Below the pieces are notes generated by a model. The model searched no databases, was not told the DNA's origin, and saw only the letters and a program-made list of their open reading frames with translations. Positions 41,826 to 51,153 of a stretch of DNA of 58,355 nucleotides are shown here, in pieces (the stretch's first letter is position 1; each line of letters begins with the position of its first letter). The translations under genes and the position numbers were made by a program. This stretch comes from an uncultured delta proteobacterium. GTDB lineage: Bacteria; Myxococcota_A; UBA9160; JAFDET01. The stretch lies in NCBI GenBank assembly GCA_947259215.1, contig CAMYLJ010000035.1, positions 1 to 58,355 on the forward strand. The letters run 5' to 3'.

Positions 41826-43189
41826 GCGGCGACCGTCGCCAGCACCGTCGCCGCCGGCAGCAGCTGCACGAGCATCCGGGAGTTTCCGATCACCAGCAGC
41901 AGGCCCGCGCTGTAGTAGGCCGCGAAGAGCGCCACCAGCGCCGTGGCGAACGTCCAGCGACGGGCGAAGAGCAGGGCGAGCGGGGCGAATGCCAGCAGGC
42001 TGCGGTTCATGCGCCACGCCCAGCGTTCCGCCCGCCACAGTGGCTCGCCCCCCGGATCGATCTCCTGCCAGCGCGGACGCCTGCGCGCCTTGGTGAGATA
42101 GGACTGCTCGAGCTGGTGGACCAGCTTGAGTCGCATGCGCCGAGCCAGGTCGCCCGGGTCCACCTCCGCCAGGTAGGCGAGCACCCGTTGCCGGGCCAGC
42201 GACTCGCGCTCGACGGAGTCGTCGCTGTAGCGGTAGTACGGCTTCCGCACCTCGTTCAGGGGACGGTCGCCCCAGGTGACTCCGGTCTCCACGTTCAGCC
42301 AGAAGTTCGTCGCCAGGGCCGTCGTGCCGTGGCGCAGCTGGTTCGCGGCGCGCTGGGGCAGCAGGGTGGCCTGGAACGCCAGCAGGTACGCCGCGAGACA
42401 CCACGCCAGCGCGTGCAGCGGGGCGCGCTCCCGGCGCTGCCGGAACGCGAGCGCCGCCAGGGCGCCGCCGGCGAGGAGCGCATAGGTCCCCGCGATGCCC
42501 TTGGTCAGGGCGGCGAGCCCCAGCAGCACGCCCGCGCCCGCCCCGGACAGCGCCGCCGCGCGTGGCCGCGCGTCGCGGCCGTGCCGGGAGGCCTTCGCCA
42601 GCACGAGCACGCCCGCCCACAGCAGGACCGCGTGCAGGAGCTCCGGCCAGAGCGCGGTCGCGTAGAAGCCGAGGCGCGGGTTGGCGTAGAGGGCGAGCAT
42701 GCCCGCGAGTGCCAGCGGGACGGGGCAGCCGCAGAGTCGGCAGAGCGCGTAGACGAGCACACCCAGCGCGGCCAGGAGCGCGCTGTTGGTGAGCGCGATG
42801 CGCCGGAGTGTCTCCCCGGCCTGCGCGGGATCGACCGGGAAGTGGAACGCCTCTTCGAACTCCGGGTGCTGGCGCATGCCGCTCGTCGGGTCGCGCGTGC
42901 GCTGTGACCGGAATTCGCGGAAGGCCGCCTTGGAGCGCTCCGGCGCCACTTCGCAGCGGGCCAGCAGGCCGTACACGCCGAAGGCGAAGGGCGGCCAGAC
43001 CTCGAAGAGCATTCCGCCGGGAAGCGCGTGGGCGATCCGCTGCTCACACGCGAGCTCGGCGTACCGCAGGTAGGTCCGCTCGTCGCCCCACAGCCGCTCG
43101 AGAGGATGGGCGCGGAGCCACAGCACGTGGCTGCCGAATGCGAGCGCCGCCAGGACCACGGCCGCCATGCGACCCGCTCGCGGGCTCAC
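41753..43189 (-). CDS. Polytopic membrane glycosyltransferase-like protein (GT39/ArnT type)
   Basis: 478 aa with about ten membrane segments. Near the N-terminus, in the first periplasmic loop, is RLWGDERTYLRYAELACE, the acidic pair of GT-C enzymes that transfer sugar from a polyprenyl phosphate. The length and pattern fit the ArnT/PMT group, though the substrate is unknown. GTG 43187-43189 is used, with an in-frame ATG at 43168 as alternative. Its last 73 bases overlap the convergent ASST-like gene. Confidence 0.65.
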   Translation of the reverse strand: MSPRAGRMAAVVLAALAFGSHVLWLRAHPLERLWGDERTYLRYAELACEQRIAHALPGGMLFEVWPPFAFGVYGLLARCEVAPERSKAAFREFRSQRTRDPTSGMRQHPEFEEAFHFPVDPAQAGETLRRIALTNSALLAALGVLVYALCRLCGCPVPLALAGMLALYANPRLGFYATALWPELLHAVLLWAGVLVLAKASRHGRDARPRAAALSGAGAGVLLGLAALTKGIAGTYALLAGGALAALAFRQRRERAPLHALAWCLAAYLLAFQATLLPQRAANQLRHGTTALATNFWLNVETGVTWGDRPLNEVRKPYYRYSDDSVERESLARQRVLAYLAEVDPGDLARRMRLKLVHQLEQSYLTKARRRPRWQEIDPGGEPLWRAERWAWRMNRSLLAFAPLALLFARRWTFATALVALFAAYYSAGLLLVIGNSRMLVQLLPAATVLATVAAYGIGSLAVGAFWRARSALTKPSS

Positions 43190-43306
43190 GCGATCCCCAC
43201 CGTGGGCGGGCTGGAGCCCCCATGGGGGTGCCGTGCCGATTCAGGAAGCCTTAACATCGCTCTCCGTCCCATCCGGTATCTACCCCTTCCAGGAGGTCGA
43301 GCGAGC

Positions 43307-43711
43307 ATGAGGTGCAGCGGATTCGTCGTCGTCGGCATCGCGTGCCTGCTTGCCGCGCCCGCGCCGGCGGACGACGTGGGGCCCGAGAGGCTGTCGGAGG
43401 CCGAGGTGAAGGCGCTCTTCGAGGGCAACACCGAGGAAGGCGTCTACTGGCGCGGCGAGCGCGACACCGGCAAGTCCTGGAAGACCTTCTACGCCGCGGA
43501 CGGCACCTTCCGCAAGGTCTCCGGGAAGGGCGAGAAGACGGGCGGGGTGTGGTTCGTGGATCCGATCGGGCGTCACTGCTTTCGCGGCGAGAAGAAGCAG
43601 ACGACCAAGTGCGACCTCATCGTGCGCGATGGGGACCACTACCTGCGCGTCCGTGACGAAGAGCGGCGGGGCCGCATCCGGATCGAGCAGGGCAACCCGG
43701 GCAACCTCTAG
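43307..43711 (+). CDS. Small exported protein, DUF995-like
   Basis: 134 aa with signal peptide GFVVVGIACLLAAPAPA. The mature part has the pattern of DUF995 proteins: ALFEGNTEEGVYW, SWKTFYAADGTFRKVSG, GGVWFVDPIGRHCFRG and a later CDLIVRDGDHY. Two Cys could form a disulfide. Function unknown. AGGAGG precedes the ATG by ten bases. Its stop shares CTAG with the convergent glycosyltransferase. Confidence 0.65.
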   Translation: MRCSGFVVVGIACLLAAPAPADDVGPERLSEAEVKALFEGNTEEGVYWRGERDTGKSWKTFYAADGTFRKVSGKGEKTGGVWFVDPIGRHCFRGEKKQTTKCDLIVRDGDHYLRVRDEERRGRIRIEQGNPGNL

Positions 43712-44736
43712 CCCGCACCGTCCACGTAGCGCCGCAAGAGGACCCGCACGTGCTCGCACAGCGCGCGGATCTCGCGCACGCCGGGAGCCTCGCCGGCCAG
43801 CCTGCGCCAGGCGCGGGCCGCGCGCCCGCGCAGGCCGGGCGGATACACGTGCTCCAGCACGAACCGCTCGTAGAGGTCCACTTCGCGCAGCCAGTCCGGT
43901 CCCCCTCCGCCCAGGCGCAGCAGGTGCACGGCGTGGTACAGGCGCGCATCGGCCAGGCTGACGTCGCCGGCCATCAGGTGCATCCAGGTGCCGTGGAGCG
44001 ACCCGGGCAGCCGGACCAGCGGCAGCCCCTGGCGCCGGCAGCGGCCGACCGTGAGCGCGAACCCGAACTGGTCCTCGATCGAGATCTTGCGGTGGGTCGG
44101 ATCGTCGAGGGGAAACTGCCTGGCCAGCCGGTCCTGGTAGTCCTCCCAGGTCTCGACGAAGCCGGGCACGTCCCGCCAGGGGAGCGCCAGCACACCCGAG
44201 TTGTAGTAGGGGACCATGGGCTCCAGGTGCCGGCGTCCGTGCCAGGCACGCTCGGGGAGTCGATCCGCCAGCTCGGCGCGCACGCACAGGATCCGCTCCT
44301 CGGGGAGCGGCTCGCCGACGGCGGCGTAGACGCGTTCCGACATGTCGAGGCGGATGCGGTGGCTGCCCGCCGGCGCCACCGCCAGGCCCGGCTCCAGGGC
44401 GAGCACCGGAGAGGGGTCGCCCAGCACCAGCACGTCCACGTCGAGGAGCAGGATGCGGTCCGTTTCGGGCTTGACGTCGAACCCGCGCAGCTTGTTGCGG
44501 GTGGGCGCCTGGCCGCGGGCCACGGGGGCGTGGACGCTGATCCGGGCGCCGCAGCGCTCGGCGAGGGCACGCACCCGCGGCGGGGGCTCGCCGATGCACG
44601 CGAGATGGAGCGGCCATTCGCGCGCGGCGCCCGCGTTCTCGAGCCACGATCCCAGGAACAGCAGGCTTCGGGCTTCGAACAGCGCGGAGGTGGAGCCCTG
44701 GAAATCCGGTACAGTGACGACGTCCGCGCCCCGCAT
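43708..44736 (-). CDS. Glycosyltransferase-like protein (GT8-type DxD fold)
   Basis: 342 aa. ILLLDVDVLVLGDP supplies the DxD metal motif and MVPYYNSGVLALPW, HGTWMH are typical of GT-A enzymes acting on NDP-sugars, closest in style to GT8. ATG 44734-44736 has AGAGAGG upstream; the longer frame lacks a suitable start. It is divergent from the lipoprotein gene and convergent with the DUF995-like gene. Confidence 0.65.
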   Translation of the reverse strand: MRGADVVTVPDFQGSTSALFEARSLLFLGSWLENAGAAREWPLHLACIGEPPPRVRALAERCGARISVHAPVARGQAPTRNKLRGFDVKPETDRILLLDVDVLVLGDPSPVLALEPGLAVAPAGSHRIRLDMSERVYAAVGEPLPEERILCVRAELADRLPERAWHGRRHLEPMVPYYNSGVLALPWRDVPGFVETWEDYQDRLARQFPLDDPTHRKISIEDQFGFALTVGRCRRQGLPLVRLPGSLHGTWMHLMAGDVSLADARLYHAVHLLRLGGGGPDWLREVDLYERFVLEHVYPPGLRGRAARAWRRLAGEAPGVREIRALCEHVRVLLRRYVDGAG

Positions 44737-44810
44737 CGGCCTCTCTTTCGCCGGTTCGGCGCCTGATCTTACCGGGCGACGACGGGGGCGCAACGCGCGA
44801 GGAGGGCAGG

Positions 44811-45746
44811 ATGATCGCGACGACGGCGTCACGCGTGGCGCGTCTGTTCCTGGGGCTGTCGCTGGTCGCGGGCGTGGGCTGCGTCTACCGCTCGTCGCCG
44901 GAGACCGGGCTCTGCCGGGATCGGACCCTCGACTCCAAGCCGTTCCGCGGATCCCGGGTCTTCTCGGGAGACATCGAGAACCTCGTCTACGTGAACGAGG
45001 AGGACACCCTCTGGATCAGCGACGACAACGCCAACCAGATCTACCAGGCGGATCGCGACTCCGGCGAGTTCAAGGCCCGGCTGCGGGCGCGGGACATGGT
45101 GGCCGCGTTTCCGGACGCCGGTCGCTGCGACGACGGGGACGACGACCCCGAGACCGAGTGCTCCTACGTCGAGGAGCTGGAGACCCTGGCCTACGACGCG
45201 CAGGCCCGGACCCTCTACGTGATCAACACCGTGGGCGATCCGGAGAAGACACCGCCCACGGACAAGCCCGCGATCTTCCGGCTGCGAAAGCGCGAGGCCG
45301 ACCAGAACTTCCGCTTCCGCAACTGGCAGGAGCTGCCGAGCGGGCCGCGCTACGACGCCGCGGTGGTCGCAGACGGCACGCTCTACGTGGCCGTGGACGC
45401 CGAGCTGCGCGCCTACACCTGGAGCGACAACCGCCTCGACGGCACGGCCGCCATCTCGACCCCCCACGGCAACATCGTGGGGGCCGGCTACGACGGCGAG
45501 CACGTGTGGCTCCTGACCGCGTCGAACAAGCTGGTGCGGATCCGCTGGCAGGATCGCAGCGAGGACGGCGTCTGGGACCTGGAGGCCCAGAAGATCGGCA
45601 AGCCCAAGGGGCTCGCGGTGGTACCGGGCGAACTCTTCGTGGCCGACGGGGACCAGCCGAACCCGATCTACGCCTTGCGTTTCGACACGGCGCAGGGGTT
45701 GGGACGAGCGGCCTGGCTGGGAGGCTGGCCGCGGTCCTGCCCCTAG
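44811..45746 (+). CDS. Beta-propeller lipoprotein, unknown
   Basis: 311 aa with lipobox LVAGVGC at residues 18-24. The mature protein has NHL/SMP-30-like repeats: ENLVYVNEEDTLWISDDNAN, LETLAYDAQARTLYVINT, AAVVADGTLYVAVDAELRAY and KGLAVVPGELFVADGD. This suggests a beta-propeller, perhaps esterase- or lectin-like. An acidic Cys-containing loop (RCDDGDDDPETEC) could bind calcium. No enzyme signature is clear. Confidence 0.65.
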   Translation: MIATTASRVARLFLGLSLVAGVGCVYRSSPETGLCRDRTLDSKPFRGSRVFSGDIENLVYVNEEDTLWISDDNANQIYQADRDSGEFKARLRARDMVAAFPDAGRCDDGDDDPETECSYVEELETLAYDAQARTLYVINTVGDPEKTPPTDKPAIFRLRKREADQNFRFRNWQELPSGPRYDAAVVADGTLYVAVDAELRAYTWSDNRLDGTAAISTPHGNIVGAGYDGEHVWLLTASNKLVRIRWQDRSEDGVWDLEAQKIGKPKGLAVVPGELFVADGDQPNPIYALRFDTAQGLGRAAWLGGWPRSCP

Positions 45747-45749
45747 CTG

Positions 45750-45810
45750 ACGGAGCCCGAAGGGCTCCGTTTGCGGCGCAAGCCGACCCAAGACTTCGTC
45801 TTGGGTCGGC
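45750..45810. terminator. Double-hairpin bidirectional terminator
   Basis: ACGGAGCCC-GAA-GGGCTCCGT (45750-45770) has a perfect 9-bp stem and GCCGACCCAAGAC-TTC-GTCTTGGGTCGGC (45782-45810) a perfect 13-bp stem. They lie between the convergent lipoprotein and otsAB genes. No long T tract, but the stem strength is high. Confidence 0.7.
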
Positions 45811-45813
45811 CTG

Positions 45814-48006
45814 CTAGGCGCCCGCCACGGGGCGCTTCGCCAGCCACGAGAGCACCGCGGCCACCGCATCCACGTTCGCGAGCCGGCGCCGGGCCGCGGT
45901 CAGGGTCTCCGCCGGGCCCACCCGGAAGGTCATGGCCATTCCCGCCAGCTGGCGGAAGGCGTCCTCGTCCGTGTGGTCGTCGCCCACGTAGATGACCCGA
46001 GCCTGTTCGGGCCAGCCGGGTCCGTAGCGCGCGCGCAGCACGTGGAGCACGGCGCGTCCCTTGTCCCAGCCGATGGGCGGGCGGGCCTCCAGCGCCTTGT
46101 GGGCCTCGCGGGCCTGGAAGCCCGATCCCTCGATGATCTGCCGGGCGTGTTCCAGCAGCGCCCCGGCGTCGCCGCGCACCGCCCGGTAGTGCCAGGTGAG
46201 GGTGTGTCCCTTGGGCTCGACCCAGGCGCCGCCGCTGCAGACCTCGTCCAGTGCCTCCGCCAGCTCGACGACGCGGTGGTGGTAGTGCTCCGCGTCCTCG
46301 TGGCGGAAGGGCGGCAGGTCCGGTGCCTCCACTTCGAGACCGTGGTTGCCGGCGTAGGTGAGGCCCGGTAGATCCACCAGCTCGCGTACGTCTGCCAGCG
46401 CGCGGCCGCTGATGATCGCCACTTCGGTGTCGTCCCGCTTCGCCAGGTGCGCGATGGTCTGGCGGATTTCGTCCGACAGACGCGCCTTGGAGGGATGGTC
46501 CACCAGCGGCGTGAGCGTCCCATCGTAGTCGAGGAAGAGCGAAACGCGGTAGCTCTGGAGATAGCTGGTCAGCCACGAGCCGATCTCCTCGTCGGTCAGG
46601 GGCGTCAGCTCGCCGGTGTCTGCGCGCGACTCGTCCAGGAAGTGCGAAACCCAGGCGTGCACGTTGTCGCGACGCTCCCGCCGGCGCAGGGCGCCCATGC
46701 GCGACCGCCGCTCCGTCTCGTCCATGGTGAGCGCCCGGTGCATGGCCTCGGCGGTCTCGTCGATGTTGTAGGGGTTGACCTGGAGCGCCTCGCGCATCGT
46801 CGAGGCGGCGCCCGCCAGCTCCGACAGCACCAGCACGCCCGGGTCGTCCACCTGGCAGGCCACGAACTCCTTCGCGACCAGGTTCATGCCGTCGCGCAGG
46901 GGGGTCACCAGCGCCACGTCGGCGTCCCGGTACATGGCGGTCAGCCGGTCCAGGGGGACGGTGCGGTACAGGTACCGGATCGGCGACCAGGTGTCCGTGG
47001 CGAAGCGGCCGTTCACCCGGCCCACGAGCTCATCGATCTCCCGCTTGAGATCGCGGTAGTCGCTGACCTGGGAGCGGCTGGGGACCGCCAGTTGCAGCAG
47101 CACCACCCCGCCGCGATGCCGGGGATGCAGCTCGAGCAGGCGCTCGAGGCCGCGGATGCGTTGGGGGATGCCCTTCGTGTAGTCCAGCCGGTCCACTCCC
47201 AGGATCACGCGCTCGGCACCGTGCGACTTGGGCTGCGGAGCGCTCTGCGCCGATTCCTCGAACATGTCGAAGTCGATGCCGAGGGGGAACGCGCCGGCCT
47301 TCACGACGCGGCCGCCGTAGTCCACCAGGCCGGCCGCGCGATCGACGCGGGCGCCGAGGCGCTTCTCCACGCAGTCGAGGAAGTTCTGGACGTAGCCGTC
47401 CACGTGGAAGCCCACCAGGTCGCAGGCCAGGAGCCCGCGCAGCAGATCGCGATCCCACGGCAGCAGACGGAAGAGATCCCACGGCGGGAACGGGATGTGC
47501 AGGAAGAAGGCCAGCCGTGCGTCCGGCGCCGCCTCCCGCAGATGGTGGGGGGACAACATCAGGTGATAGTCGTGCACCCAGACCAGCTCCGATTCCAGGG
47601 CGGAGGCGGCCGCGGCCTCGGCGAAGCGCACGTTCACCTTCTCGTAGGTGATCCAGTCTCGCCGGTCGAAGTGCGCCCGGGCGGGGAGCGAGTGGAAGAG
47701 CGGCCAGAGGGTGCCGTTGGAGAATCCGTGGTAGTAGCGGGCCACCTCCGTCTCGCTGAGGGAGACGGGAACCACCTTGTACGGGTCCTTCGAGGACCCG
47801 ATGCGCTCGCCCCGGCGCAGCTCCACGCCCGGCCACCCGATCCAGGTGCCGCCCCGCTTGCGCAGGGCGGGCTCCAGGGCCTTCACGAGTCCGCCGGTCG
47901 ACGGCTTGCGCTCGAGCCGCCCGCGGTTGCGCTGCACCGTGAAGGGCAGGCGATTGCTCAGCACGCAGAGGGCGCGGCCGCTCGAGCGCTTCGAGGAGGG
48001 TGCCAT
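45814..48006 (-). CDS. otsAB: Bifunctional trehalose-6-phosphate synthase/phosphatase
   Basis: 730 aa fusion. The first 480 residues are GT20 OtsA (LCVLSNRLPFT, WIGWPGVE, VWVHDYHLML, FFLHIPFPPWDLFRLLPW, DRLDYTKGIPQRI, LRDGMNLVAKEFVA), which makes trehalose-6-phosphate from UDP-glucose and glucose-6-phosphate. The last 240 are HAD phosphatase OtsB (LFLDYDGTLTPLVDHPSKA, SGRALADV, YVGDDHTDEDAF). Both activities look intact, so a single protein gives trehalose for osmotic and desiccation protection. ATG 48004-48006 follows a GTG; weak ribosome site. Confidence 0.93.
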   Translation of the reverse strand: MAPSSKRSSGRALCVLSNRLPFTVQRNRGRLERKPSTGGLVKALEPALRKRGGTWIGWPGVELRRGERIGSSKDPYKVVPVSLSETEVARYYHGFSNGTLWPLFHSLPARAHFDRRDWITYEKVNVRFAEAAAASALESELVWVHDYHLMLSPHHLREAAPDARLAFFLHIPFPPWDLFRLLPWDRDLLRGLLACDLVGFHVDGYVQNFLDCVEKRLGARVDRAAGLVDYGGRVVKAGAFPLGIDFDMFEESAQSAPQPKSHGAERVILGVDRLDYTKGIPQRIRGLERLLELHPRHRGGVVLLQLAVPSRSQVSDYRDLKREIDELVGRVNGRFATDTWSPIRYLYRTVPLDRLTAMYRDADVALVTPLRDGMNLVAKEFVACQVDDPGVLVLSELAGAASTMREALQVNPYNIDETAEAMHRALTMDETERRSRMGALRRRERRDNVHAWVSHFLDESRADTGELTPLTDEEIGSWLTSYLQSYRVSLFLDYDGTLTPLVDHPSKARLSDEIRQTIAHLAKRDDTEVAIISGRALADVRELVDLPGLTYAGNHGLEVEAPDLPPFRHEDAEHYHHRVVELAEALDEVCSGGAWVEPKGHTLTWHYRAVRGDAGALLEHARQIIEGSGFQAREAHKALEARPPIGWDKGRAVLHVLRARYGPGWPEQARVIYVGDDHTDEDAFRQLAGMAMTFRVGPAETLTAARRRLANVDAVAAVLSWLAKRPVAGA

Positions 48007-48047
48007 CACCGGAGGCTAGCGTGACACCCCCCGCGGTGCGATGCAGA

Positions 48048-48890
48048 TCAGCGGGCTTGCCGAAGCCCGTTGCGAGCGCGGAAGCGCCGCCAGCGGCGCC
48101 GGAAGTAGTAGGCGTCGTTGACGCTCTGGGGCGGCCCCTCTTGCCCCAGGTTCGGACGCGGCTCCGGCTTGTGATACATGTGGAACGCGCGCGCAGCGGC
48201 GATCGCCGAGCGACCCATCACGCCGGCGAGCTGGAGCCGCAGGGCGAGGTCGTGGTCCTCGCGTCCCCAGTTCGTGAAGTGCTCGTCGAAGCCGTTCACG
48301 CGCTCGAAGGCGGCCCGCGGTATCCCGCACTGGATCGTGATGAGACGCAGCTTGCGCATGCGCGCCTCGAACAGGCGCAGCCAGGGGTCCTGGGAGCGTC
48401 TGCGGAACTTGGCCTCCATGCGCTCGATCTTTGCGATCCGCGGGTCTTCCGGCGGCGGCCACAGCTCGTGCAGCTTGCCGTCCCGGATGCAGGCCTCGTC
48501 GATCTTCTCCGAATCGGCCGCGTCCAGACGCACGGCCTGACCCGGCGTCCAGAAGCGTCCCTCGGACAGCGCCTCGTGCTGCGCGACGGCGTCGGGAAAC
48601 ATCGCCACGTCCCCGTCCACGAACAGCAGGAAGTCGCAGCGGGCTGCCCGGGCGCCGTTGTTGCGGCTGGCGGCCGCCCGGTAGCCGAGGTTCTCCTGCT
48701 GCACGTAGCGCGTGTCCATCGGGCAGGCGCGCATGACCTCGCGCACGGCCTCCTGATGGGCCTCGTCGGAGCCGTCGTCGGTGATCACGATCTCGTCCGG
48801 CGGTCGCGTCTGCACTTCGAGCGCGGCGAGGCAGCGGCGCAGGTGATACGGGCGCATGTAGGTGGTGACGATGGCGGAGATGCTGTTCAC
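48048..48890 (-). CDS. Family-2 glycosyltransferase
   Basis: 280 aa GT-A enzyme: ISAIVTTYMRPYHLRRCLAA, EIVITDDGSDE, ENLGYRAAASRNNGARAA, FLLFVDGDVAMFPDA (DGD metal motif) and FTNWGREDHDLALRLQLAG (acceptor-side ED). Uses an NDP-sugar to extend a glycan. GTG at 48888-48890 is the start. It lies 41 bases upstream of otsAB on the same strand and may share its transcript. Confidence 0.82.
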   Translation of the reverse strand: MNSISAIVTTYMRPYHLRRCLAALEVQTRPPDEIVITDDGSDEAHQEAVREVMRACPMDTRYVQQENLGYRAAASRNNGARAARCDFLLFVDGDVAMFPDAVAQHEALSEGRFWTPGQAVRLDAADSEKIDEACIRDGKLHELWPPPEDPRIAKIERMEAKFRRRSQDPWLRLFEARMRKLRLITIQCGIPRAAFERVNGFDEHFTNWGREDHDLALRLQLAGVMGRSAIAAARAFHMYHKPEPRPNLGQEGPPQSVNDAYYFRRRWRRFRARNGLRQAR

Positions 48891-48952
48891 GACGGCGGCA
48901 GAAGATAGCGTGGTAGAGTCGGAGTCGCCGAGCAGGGGCGGCGGAGGGAGCC

Positions 48953-50215
48953 GTGGGTGCCATCCTGGACCTGGCCGAGCGCAGCTGGCAGGGGGAGTTC
49001 GTGGGCGGCGGGGTGGGCCTGCTGCGCCCGACCTTCGAGACGGAGGAGGTGGCCCCGGACCTGGTCTTCCTCCAGGGCTTCGCCAACGTCAGCGCCGTGC
49101 GCAGCGACGACGGGCTGCTGCTCGTCGATACCGGGAACTACCTGAGCGCGCGCCAGAGCTTCGACGGGATCCGCCGGGTCGACCCGGCGCGCGTGCACAC
49201 CGCCGTCTACACCCACGGCCACGTGGACCACGCCTTCGGCCTGCCGCCTTTCCTGGAGGAGGCCGAGGGGCGCGGCTGGGCGGCGCCGCGGGTCGTGGGA
49301 CACGCCAACGTCGCCTCGCGCTTCGATCGCTACCGCCGCACACGGGGTTACAACGCCTGCATCAACGCCCGCCAGTTCTCGCTCAGCGGTGCGCTTGCCT
49401 GGCCCGAGCGCTACGACTACCCGGACGTGGTTTACCGGGAGGACCTGCACCTCGAGGTGGGCTGCTTCCGATTCGAGCTGCACCACGCCCTGGGCGAGAC
49501 CGACGACCACACCTGGATCTTCTGGCCCGAGCGCAAGGTCCTCTTCAGCGGCGACCAGTTCATCTGGGTGACGCCCAACGCGGGAAACCCACAGAAGGTG
49601 CAGCGCTTCGCCGACGCCTGGGCGGAGTCGCTGCGGGTCATGGAGGCCTGCGGGGCGGAGGTGCTGATCCCCGGCCACGGCCCGCCCATCCTGGGGGTGG
49701 ATCGGGTCCGGCAGGCGCTCTCCGATACCGCCGAGTGGCTGGAGACGCTGGTGCGCGACACCCTGGAGCGAATGAACGCCGGTGCGCCGCTCGACGAGAT
49801 TCTGCACGAGGTGAAGCCGCCGGCGCGGCTGGCGGAGCGGCCCTACCTCCAACCCAGCTACGACGATCCGGAATACGTGGTGCGAAACGTCTGGCGGCTC
49901 TACGGAGGCTGGTACGACGGCGTGCCGTCGCACCTGCGTCCGGCGCGGGAGTCGGGGATCGGGCGGGAGGTGGCGCGCCTCGCGGGCGGCGCCGGCGCCC
50001 TGGTGCAGCGCGCGCGGGCATTGGCGGACGCCGGCGACGCTCGGCTGGCGGGGCACCTGATCGACTGGGCGGCGGCGGCCGAGCCCGAGAGCAGCGAGAT
50101 CCACGCCGCCCGAGCGGAGATCTACGAGGCCCGCGCGCGCCGCGCCAGCGCGCTCATGACGAAGGGCGTCTTCAACGCCGCGGCGCGGGAGTCCCGCGAG
50201 AAGGCCGGCGGCTAG
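48953..50215 (+). CDS. Metallo-beta-lactamase-fold hydrolase, alkylsulfatase-like
   Basis: 420 aa. Zinc motif YTHGHVDHAFG with further ligands in GHANVASRFDRY, FELHHALGETDDHTW, VLFSGDQF and IPGHGPPI. A helical domain follows (from about 290 on) like the dimerisation domain of SdsA/BDS1-type alkyl sulfatases. Hydrolysis of an alkyl sulfate or of another ester is likely. GTG 48953 has GGAGGGAG upstream. The next gene starts inside the stop (TAGTG). Confidence 0.75.
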   Translation: MGAILDLAERSWQGEFVGGGVGLLRPTFETEEVAPDLVFLQGFANVSAVRSDDGLLLVDTGNYLSARQSFDGIRRVDPARVHTAVYTHGHVDHAFGLPPFLEEAEGRGWAAPRVVGHANVASRFDRYRRTRGYNACINARQFSLSGALAWPERYDYPDVVYREDLHLEVGCFRFELHHALGETDDHTWIFWPERKVLFSGDQFIWVTPNAGNPQKVQRFADAWAESLRVMEACGAEVLIPGHGPPILGVDRVRQALSDTAEWLETLVRDTLERMNAGAPLDEILHEVKPPARLAERPYLQPSYDDPEYVVRNVWRLYGGWYDGVPSHLRPARESGIGREVARLAGGAGALVQRARALADAGDARLAGHLIDWAAAAEPESSEIHAARAEIYEARARRASALMTKGVFNAAARESREKAGG

Positions 50216-51090
50216 TGCCGCTGTCGTCGGACAGCACCGGCGCCGCCACCGGCGCCGTCCCGGTGGCGGTGGACGCGCGCTGGACCATGGCCTACGCCGC
50301 GGCGCTCGGCGACGACCGGGCCTGCTACTTCGACACCCGTCGCGGCGGCGGGGTGGTGGCGCACCCACTGTTTCCGGTGACGTTCGAGTGGCCGGTCTTC
50401 CTCGCCACCCACGGGCTTCCGGGCAACGAGACCCTCGCCGCCGGCGAGCGCCTGCGCGGAGTCCACGCCACCCACGACCTCCACCTCGCGCGTCCGATCC
50501 GCGCCGGCGAGACGCTCGCGACGCGGGCCCGGGTGGCGGGCGTCGAGCGCCGCACGCCGGGCGCCTACCAGCTCGTGTGCCTGGACACCTGCGACGCGGC
50601 TGGCGAGCCCGTCTGCACCACCTGGTACGGCTCGCTCTACCGGGGCGTCGAGGTCGCGGGTCCGGACCGGCCACCCGACGGAGCGCCGCCGCCGCCGGGG
50701 CCACTGGATCCGGGGACGCTCGCCCGCGAGATCGAGATCCCCGTCTCCGCCGGCATGCCCCACGTCTACACCGAGTGCGCGCGGATCTGGAACCCGATCC
50801 ACACCGATGCGGCGGCGGCCGAACGCGCCGGCCTGCCGGGTATCGTGCTCCACGGCACCGCCAGCCTGGCCCTCGCGGTCTCGCAGGCGGTCGCCGCCGC
50901 CGGCGGGGATCCCACGCGGGTGGTTCGCGTCGCCGCCCGCTTTGGCGCCCTGGTGCGCGTGCCCTCGACGCTCCTGCTGCGGATCGCGGAGCCCACGCCC
51001 ACCCCCGAGGGCGACGCGCTGCGCTTCGAGATCCGCAACGCCGACGGGAAGCCGGCGATCCGGGACGGGCTCGTGACCCTGCGGGGCTGA
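50215..51090 (+). CDS. MaoC-type double hot-dog dehydratase/hydratase
   Basis: 291 aa with two hot-dog halves. The N-terminal part has YAAALGDDRACYFDTR and HPLFPVTFEW; the C-terminal half has the hydratase-2 motif RIWNPIHTDAAAAERAGLPG and VLHGTASLALAVSQA, with Asp and His as the likely catalytic pair. It hydrates an enoyl-CoA or dehydrates a 3-hydroxyacyl thioester. Starts with GTG at 50215, which shares one base with the stop of the hydrolase. Confidence 0.82.
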   Translation: MPLSSDSTGAATGAVPVAVDARWTMAYAAALGDDRACYFDTRRGGGVVAHPLFPVTFEWPVFLATHGLPGNETLAAGERLRGVHATHDLHLARPIRAGETLATRARVAGVERRTPGAYQLVCLDTCDAAGEPVCTTWYGSLYRGVEVAGPDRPPDGAPPPPGPLDPGTLAREIEIPVSAGMPHVYTECARIWNPIHTDAAAAERAGLPGIVLHGTASLALAVSQAVAAAGGDPTRVVRVAARFGALVRVPSTLLLRIAEPTPTPEGDALRFEIRNADGKPAIRDGLVTLRG

Positions 51091-51093
51091 GGA

Positions 51094-51116
51094 CCCGAGG
51101 GCTTGCGGCCCTCGGG
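51094..51116 (+). terminator. Hairpin after the MaoC gene
   Basis: CCCGAGGGC (51094-51102) pairs perfectly with GCCCTCGGG (51108-51116) around TTGCG, four bases after the TGA stop. No T tract on this strand. It separates the MaoC unit from the UbiA gene. Confidence 0.55.
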
Positions 51117-51153
51117 CGCGTCCATCATCTTGCCGCGGCGAGGGGGGGATCCC

